Below are positions 58,571 through 64,000 of a stretch of 64,000 nucleotides of DNA, one piece after another (the first letter of the stretch is position 1; every line of letters begins with the position of its first letter). Under the pieces are notes generated by a model. The model did not search any database and was not told the DNA's origin. It was given only the letters and a program-made list of their open reading frames with translations. Source of the stretch: Closterium sp. Naga37s-1 (lineage: Eukaryota > Streptophyta > Zygnematophyceae > Desmidiales > Closteriaceae); NCBI GenBank assembly GCA_947471745.1, contig CANJKZ010000977.1, positions 1,902,501-1,966,500 of the forward strand, given 5' to 3'. The position numbers and the translations under genes were made by a program.

Positions 58571-61500
58571 TCCGCTTGTGCACGCTGCGCCTAGGCACCA
58601 CCACAAATGCAGTACGCGCCTTTCTTCCTCCTCTTCTTGCGGAAGCTTCCCCACGTCCGGAAGCTTCTGACTCGCTCGAATATCCAGCTGCTGCAAAACG
58701 GCTGCGAACCTGGTCGGAGCTCACGCTCTTTACAGGAAGCTTCGAAGAAGGAAGATTCCTGGAAGGCCTGGAAGGAGGATTCACTGCGGTGAATTGAGCT
58801 GTGAGTGGGGACGCACGGGAAGACAAAGAAAATGCTGCAGCGGTTACAGCAGCACCGGCAGCCGTTGCAGCACGAGGAGCAGCAGTACGAGCAGCACCAG
58901 CAGCAGCAGTGCCAGCAGCAGCACCAGCAGCAGCAATGCCAGCAGCAGAAGCACCAGCAGCACTGGCACCAGGAGCACCAGCAGCAGCAGCAGCAGCACC
59001 AATAGCACCAGCAGCACCAGCAGCAGCACCACCAACACCACCACCACCAGCAGCACCACCAACAACACCAGCAGCAGCAGCAACAGCCGGAGCGGCAGCT
59101 GCAGCAGCAGCAGCAGCACCTGCTGGGACAAATGTTCCCTGAGTAGCCTCAGCAGCTTCACCAGCAAACTTATCAAAAATATTCCCTGCCCGCCTGCCTA
59201 TGGCACCTGCAGGCGCAGCAGCAGAAGGGACGTCAACAGCAGAACAGCCTTCAACAGCAGAACGGCCTTCAACAGCAGAACGGCCTTCAACAGCAGAAGG
59301 GATTTCAGCAGCAAACATGTTAGCAGCAAGGAGGTTATCAGCAAGCATGTCATCAGAGCTGTCTCCATGCCACGATGCCCTTCGCGCAATGGCCCGGTAA
59401 CCCCCTCCTTCCGCTGACTTCGCCCCCCCTCCCCTTGGTGATCTAGGCCCCCCAGATGTTGCACTGGCAGGGGCAGATGGGCTATCTGGGTGAAGGTTCC
59501 AGGAAACCCGCTTGCTGAATGTGGGAGAAGAAGCTGTGGAGGTAGCTGGTGATTTTAGGATGGAGGGGCGAGCAGAGGGGGATAGGGAGGCGGTGGAGGA
59601 GTGAGAGGGGGTGAGAGGGGGGGACAGGGATGAGGGAGTGAGAGGAGGGGACCGACATGAGGGAGTGAGAGGCGGGGATCGAGACGAAGTGGTGAGAGGA
59701 GGGGGACGAGATGAGGCGAGACGAGGGGATTGAGACGAGGGAGTGAGAGGCGGGGGTCGAGACGGGGGAGTGGGACGAGGGGATCGAGGCGAGGGAGCGA
59801 GAGGAGGGGTGCGAGATGAGGGAGTGAGAGGAGGGGATCGAGATGGGGTAGTGAGAGGAGGGGGACGAGATGAGGAGACACGAGGGGATTGAGATTTGGG
59901 AGCGAGAGGAGGCGGTCGAGATGAGGGACTGAGAGGAGGGGTGCGAGATGCAGAAGTGTGATGGGGAGATTGAGTCGAGGGAGTGAGAGGCGGGGATCGA
60001 GACGGGGTAATGATAGGAGGAGGTCGAGAAGCAGAAGTGCGAGGGGATTGAGACGAGGGAGTGAGAGGCGGGGATCGAGACGCGGTAGTGATAGGAGGGG
60101 GGCGAGATGAGGAAGAGGGACGAGGGGATTGAGACGAGGGAGTGGGGCGAGGGGATTGAGACGAGGGGGTGAGGGGAGGAGGGCGAGATGGGTTGGTGAC
60201 AGGAGGGGACAGAGGAGGAAGATTTGGCTTGAGAGTCAACACAGCAGGACCTTGGCGCTGGCTGAGGAGAGAGGACTGAGGAGAGAACGTCCGTGCCACA
60301 GATCGTGCTACGTTCACTGCTACATCTCCTGCTACAGTTCCCGCTACAGTTCCTGCTAACGTATCTGCTACAGTGTCTGCTACCGTTCCAGCCACTGTTC
60401 TCGCCGCATTCACCGCTACGCTTCTTGCCGCGTTCACTGCGACGACATTCCGGTTGGCAGCAACAGCAGCAGCTGTGGCTGTAGCCGTGACTCCCGTAAC
60501 AACTTGAGACTTCACCGATCCCGCTGCTGCTGCCGCCGCTGCTGCTGCAACCTTAGCAGCAGAGACCGCACGCCGGCCAGCAGACTCAGGGTTCTGAAGC
60601 CAGTCGCTGTTCTTCATCATTGAAGCAAAATCCATGCTCTGGCTCTGCTTGTGGCTGATCATCGCTCTCCTTGCAACACCGCCTTTCACTCCTCCTGCTC
60701 CCTCTTCCCCTCTTCCAAACCCTCCTCCTCCATCCCCCCCTGGGCCACGAGGAGAGACCAGTCCCGGAAGCCCGTAGCTCTCGGGAGGAGCAATCAGCCT
60801 CCACATGACTGTGTCGCTGGGATTCGTATCAGATTTGGTTTGGCGGATTTGATACCCCGGCCGGCCGGAACCCGCGGCCTTGATTGATATCGACGCAGAC
60901 GCGGCTGAAGTCGAGGGACGGTCGAAGCGAGACGGCAGAGCAGAGGAAGATATAAAGGGGGAGGAGGAAGATGGAGGAGAGGACTTTTGAAGCGCGTCAA
61001 AGGGAGGGGAAGACGGAGGAGAGGAAGGGGGAGAAGAAGAAAAGGACCAAGAGGGAACGGGTAGGTCGCTGGAGGAATGGCACGATAATACCGGGCTGCG
61101 GAAAAGCCTGTTCTGCCGCTCCTGCTGCTGCTGTAGTTGCTCCTGCTGCCGCCGCCGCTCCTGCTCCTGCTGTAAGTGCTGCTGCCGCTGTTTCTCGGGC
61201 AGTTGAGAGCTGCCCTGCGGTTTCTCCGTGCGCTTGAGGAGAACGGGCTTGCACAGAGTGGCACAAAGGATTCGCCACGTGCTGTGAGCATGCAGCACCG
61301 TTTGCTCCGCTTCCTTTGCTTGCTCCGTCTGCTCCGCCTCCCTGGCTCGCCGTGCTGCTTGCTCCGCTTCATCCTCCTCTTGATCCCCCCGGTCCTCTGC
61401 TTCCCTTCCAGACCTCCCCCATTCCTCCTCGAGATCCTCCGCTCCTATCGCCACACGTCCGATCATCGAATCTCGATCTCCGATCCTTGAAACGCGTGTC

Positions 61501-62055
61501 AGAGCTCCGCCTCCGCTTCCTCCGCTTCCGCCGCGCCACGATCCCCTCTCCTCGCTCTTCCTCTTAGTTCTGGAGTCTTGTGGCTCGGATGATTGGCTTC
61601 CGCCCGCCTCTCCGTCCGCTGCTTCTTCTTCCGCAAGCGAGTGAGACGCGCCAAAGAAGGGATTGGCGGGGCGACCTGCAGAGAAGAGGGAAGAGCATGG
61701 GAGAATTCGGTCGCTCTCAGTTCTCGAGTCTTGAAGCTCGGATGATTGGCTTCCGCCCGCCTCTCCGTCCGCTGCTTCTTCTTCCGCAAGCGAGTGAGAC
61801 GCGCCGAAGAAGGGATTCGCGGGGCGACCTGTAAGGAAGAGGGAAGAGCATGGGAGAATTCGGTCGCTCTCAGTTCTCGAGTCTTGAAGCTCGGATGATT
61901 GGCTTCCGCCCGCCTCTGCGTCCGCTTCTTCTTCTTCTGCAAGCGAGTGCGACGCGCCGAAGAAGGGATTGGCGGGGCGACCTGCAGGGAAGAGGGGAGA
62001 GCATGGGAGAATTCGGGGAAAGAGAAGGGATGAGAAACAGCGGGAAGTGGACGGG

Positions 62056-62086
<31 letters not shown>

Positions 62087-63423
62087 GGAGAGGAGAGGGA
62101 GAAAGAGAGGAGAGGGGAAGGGGAGGGGATGGAGAGGCGAAGGGGACGGGGGAGGTGAAGAGGGAGGAATTTACAGACTTTTCTCTGTAATATCGTTGAA
62201 GTTGTTGTTGTTTTTTATTTATTTGTTTGTTTGTTATTTTTATGTTTCTCGTAAAAGTTGGAAACTTTCTAGCAAGCGTTCTCAATTTCGTCTGCATCAT
62301 TTTTTGCGGTATTGTCTCGTCATCATCCAGTGGACGAGAGCAAGGGGTCGAGCGAGTAGTATGGGAAGAAAAAGCGCATGCACTAGTAACGAACAAGGAG
62401 GGAGTAAGGAGGGGAAGGAGCGAGAAGAAAAGCAGGGGGCGCGGAAGGAGAGCAAGGAGGGAACGGGAGCGAGACATGGAGAATATAACGTTCCCATTAC
62501 GGTAGGAGCGAGACATTTTATAAGGGTCGCTGCGTGGCGAGAGAGGGGAAGAGAAGGGAAATAGGAAGGAGGAGGGAACCGAGAAGGGGAGAGGATGGCT
62601 TGGAGACGGTAGTAGAAGTAACCAGCTTTGGCATACCTGGTGCCGCGATTTCGCCAAAGGATTCCGATTTTTTCGCCCACTCGCGAACGCGATTCAACAG
62701 ATCGCCCAAGGAATGTTTCCTCTTGCCGCTCGTCACCAGCTCGTCGTCCGTTGCGATGGTTACAATCCTCCACGAAATCGGCATGCTGTTTCGCCCAGAT
62801 CCCTGCAGTCGCAAGGGCATCGCCAATAGAGGAAAAACGTCGTACGCGTCGCCAGGTTCGCGCGCCTGGGACCCAATCTCCAGCGCCTCCAGCGGAACGT
62901 TGTCGCACGCCGTTAAGAGCGAGTCTGCGAGCTCGTTAACCCGCGACTCGTCCTTGCGGCCGTCCGAACCGCCAGATTCCGAATCACCACTGGTGATGGC
63001 ATCATTCGCATCCCAAAGGGAAAACATCGACATGGATCGCGACGCGAGCACGCACGTCTGCGGCAGAATGCCCAGATTCCACGGCGAATCCGATAGGAGC
63101 GCCGCCGCCGCCGTCGACGATGATTGAGACGGCGATGCAAGCGACGACGTCTCCGAGTCGCTAGTATCGGTCTTCACTTTAATACGCTTGCCGTCTAGGC
63201 CCAATACGAGCACCTTCCGCTTCTCCAGCAGGAGGGGGTCATCGCGGCGCCGAAGCTTTTGGCTCGCGGGCCCGCGATCGGCGGAGGGGGATTTGGCGGC
63301 GCGGCAGACGAAGGAGAAGGTGCAGGCTGGGAAGGGGGGACCGGGGTGGCGCGGGGAGGAGAAGGAGTCGGCGGAAGAAGGCGGAGGCGGAATGAGGAGG
63401 ATGTCGTGCCAGATGGAGGACAC
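58527..63423 (-). CDS. Inorganic-pyrophosphatase-like domain with long low-complexity tail
   Basis: Exon 1 is 63423-62637 (262 codons plus one base). Exon 2 runs from an acceptor at 61981, 61828 or 61675 (all in phase) to the stop at 58527, giving 1311 to 1413 residues. After a transit-peptide-like start, the first part resembles a soluble pyrophosphatase of the plastid type: PWNLGILPQT, CDNVPLEALEIGS, ISWRIVTIATDDEL, LLNRVREWAKKS, then GRPANPFFG, compared with the family pattern WNxGxLPQT...DNDPxDxxEIG...WKIVAIxxDDP...WFRxY...GKPANxF. Aspartates that bind metal in active enzymes look replaced (VPLE for DPxD), so activity is doubtful. The tail contains Gln-rich, PPLTPSSQSPR-type and Ala/Gly repeats. 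The last 15 codons derive from the foldback element. The family call is from memory of motifs. Confidence 0.6.
61529..61981 (-). repeat. Three 153-bp copies of exon 2 start, pyrophosphatase-like gene
   Basis: Copies begin at 61981, 61828 and 61675, each preceded by a pyrimidine tract and AG, and each encoding GRPANPFFGASHSLAEEE with an SELQDSRT-like continuation. The exact 153-bp spacing (51 codons) keeps all three in one open frame, so they can be spliced to or read through. Confidence 0.9.
62050..62087. repeat. Poly-G run in intron 1 of the pyrophosphatase-like gene
   Basis: About 30 nearly uninterrupted G on the plus strand (C on the gene strand), upstream of the exon 2 acceptors. Confidence 0.9.
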
Positions 63424-64000
63424 GTGGCCGGCTTAGATTAGCGGGAGAATGCTCGTGGACGATCCGACGCCCCGAACTGGCGGCATGATGATGTTGTAAC
63501 TACTACGAGTAGTAGTAGTTATAGTGAGGCAGAGTGAACTACTCGTGTGATGCGAGGATGATGAGGCAGAAATGGTAAGGCGTCTAGCAAAGCTGAGCGA
63601 GATTATATGATGAATAACGAGGCTTCGACCCGGCTTCAGATTCTGAGGCCTCTGAGAATGAGAAATAGTCATCGACGCGTCGATCGTTGGTTGAATGACA
63701 CATTCCTTCCGAGTCGGCGGTCGTAACGTCGCGACGAGCAATGGTCCCTCCGACTCGGACTCGAAAACGCTGTAGGTAAGAAAAACGACGAATTCTACCC
63801 GACGTCGAATTCTAGTACCGCTATTCGTCTCCTATTCCGTGCACCGCCAAAGCAACGCTCGCTCATCCCTCCTAGATTAGCCATGTAGAAAATCAGCCAA
63901 TCAAAACTCTCCAATATAGTCGCGTATGATTGCATTCCGAAGCACTGCTTACCATTCAAGCGTGAGCCTTCAAGCTGAACGCCTACTTACCCCTAATACC
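63424..64000. promoter_or_regulatory. 5' flank of the pyrophosphatase-like gene
   Basis: About 580 bp to the window end. It must hold the promoter of the minus-strand gene. A TAC/TAG trinucleotide patch (63500-63520) is visible. No further gene, RNA or clear TATA box was recognised. Confidence 0.4.

Noticed and set aside
58794..59417. Plus-strand Ser/Thr-rich open frame of 207 codons
   Set aside because: Antisense shadow of the Ala/Gly repeat region of the pyrophosphatase-like gene.

Overview
The window is nuclear DNA of a green-lineage eukaryote. Genes are split by many GT-AG introns, and the protein families are those of plants and charophyte algae: a DRP1-type dynamin, a DRP2-type dynamin with a PH domain, a plant-type START protein, and plastid-targeted products. 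There is also a Ty1/copia element and a nuclear tRNA-Glu. GC-rich coding sequence, very low-complexity introns and the gene set suggest a streptophyte alga, possibly a zygnematophyte such as Closterium. That taxonomic guess is inference and was not checked.

Layout, left to right. A DRP1 gene on the minus strand (27-5579, 3' end outside the window) and a DRP2 gene on the plus strand (6923-21800) stand head to head across a 1.34-kb spacer. Next is a decayed copia element on the minus strand with intact LTR ends and a 5-bp target duplication (22267-29179), then a small BTB/BACK gene (+, 29743-30666). A large EttA-type ABC-F gene on the minus strand (31429-43226) carries a 1.85-kb, 17-bp minisatellite in an intron. 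tRNA-Glu(TTC) is at 43308-43381. A START-domain gene (+, 44354-48148) faces a predicted plastid membrane protein gene (-, 48492-51105). A 5-kb polypyrimidine then polypurine tandem-repeat domain (52.5-57.65 kb) follows, then a foldback element (58333-58570). The last gene (-, 58527-63423) encodes an inorganic-pyrophosphatase-like domain fused to a long low-complexity tail.

The main observation concerns exon edges. In six of the seven protein genes, exon edges are tandemly amplified together with their splice sites. Around one complete exon, copies holding only the exon's 5' part plus the acceptor lie upstream, and copies holding only its 3' part plus the donor lie downstream. Choosing one complete copy per exon gives uninterrupted, phase-consistent reading frames: 1090 aa for DRP2, 678 aa for the ABC-F protein, 257 aa for the plastid protein, 831 aa for the START protein. 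The BTB gene is the exception; its exons are single copy.

Functionally, DRP1 and DRP2 are the two dynamin classes that cooperate in clathrin-mediated membrane traffic and cell-plate formation in plants. The ABC-F gene and the plastid protein gene probably serve organelles. No operon-like link among the other genes is evident. All exon boundaries were derived by eye from splice consensus, codon phase and family similarity; no alignment or database search was run.
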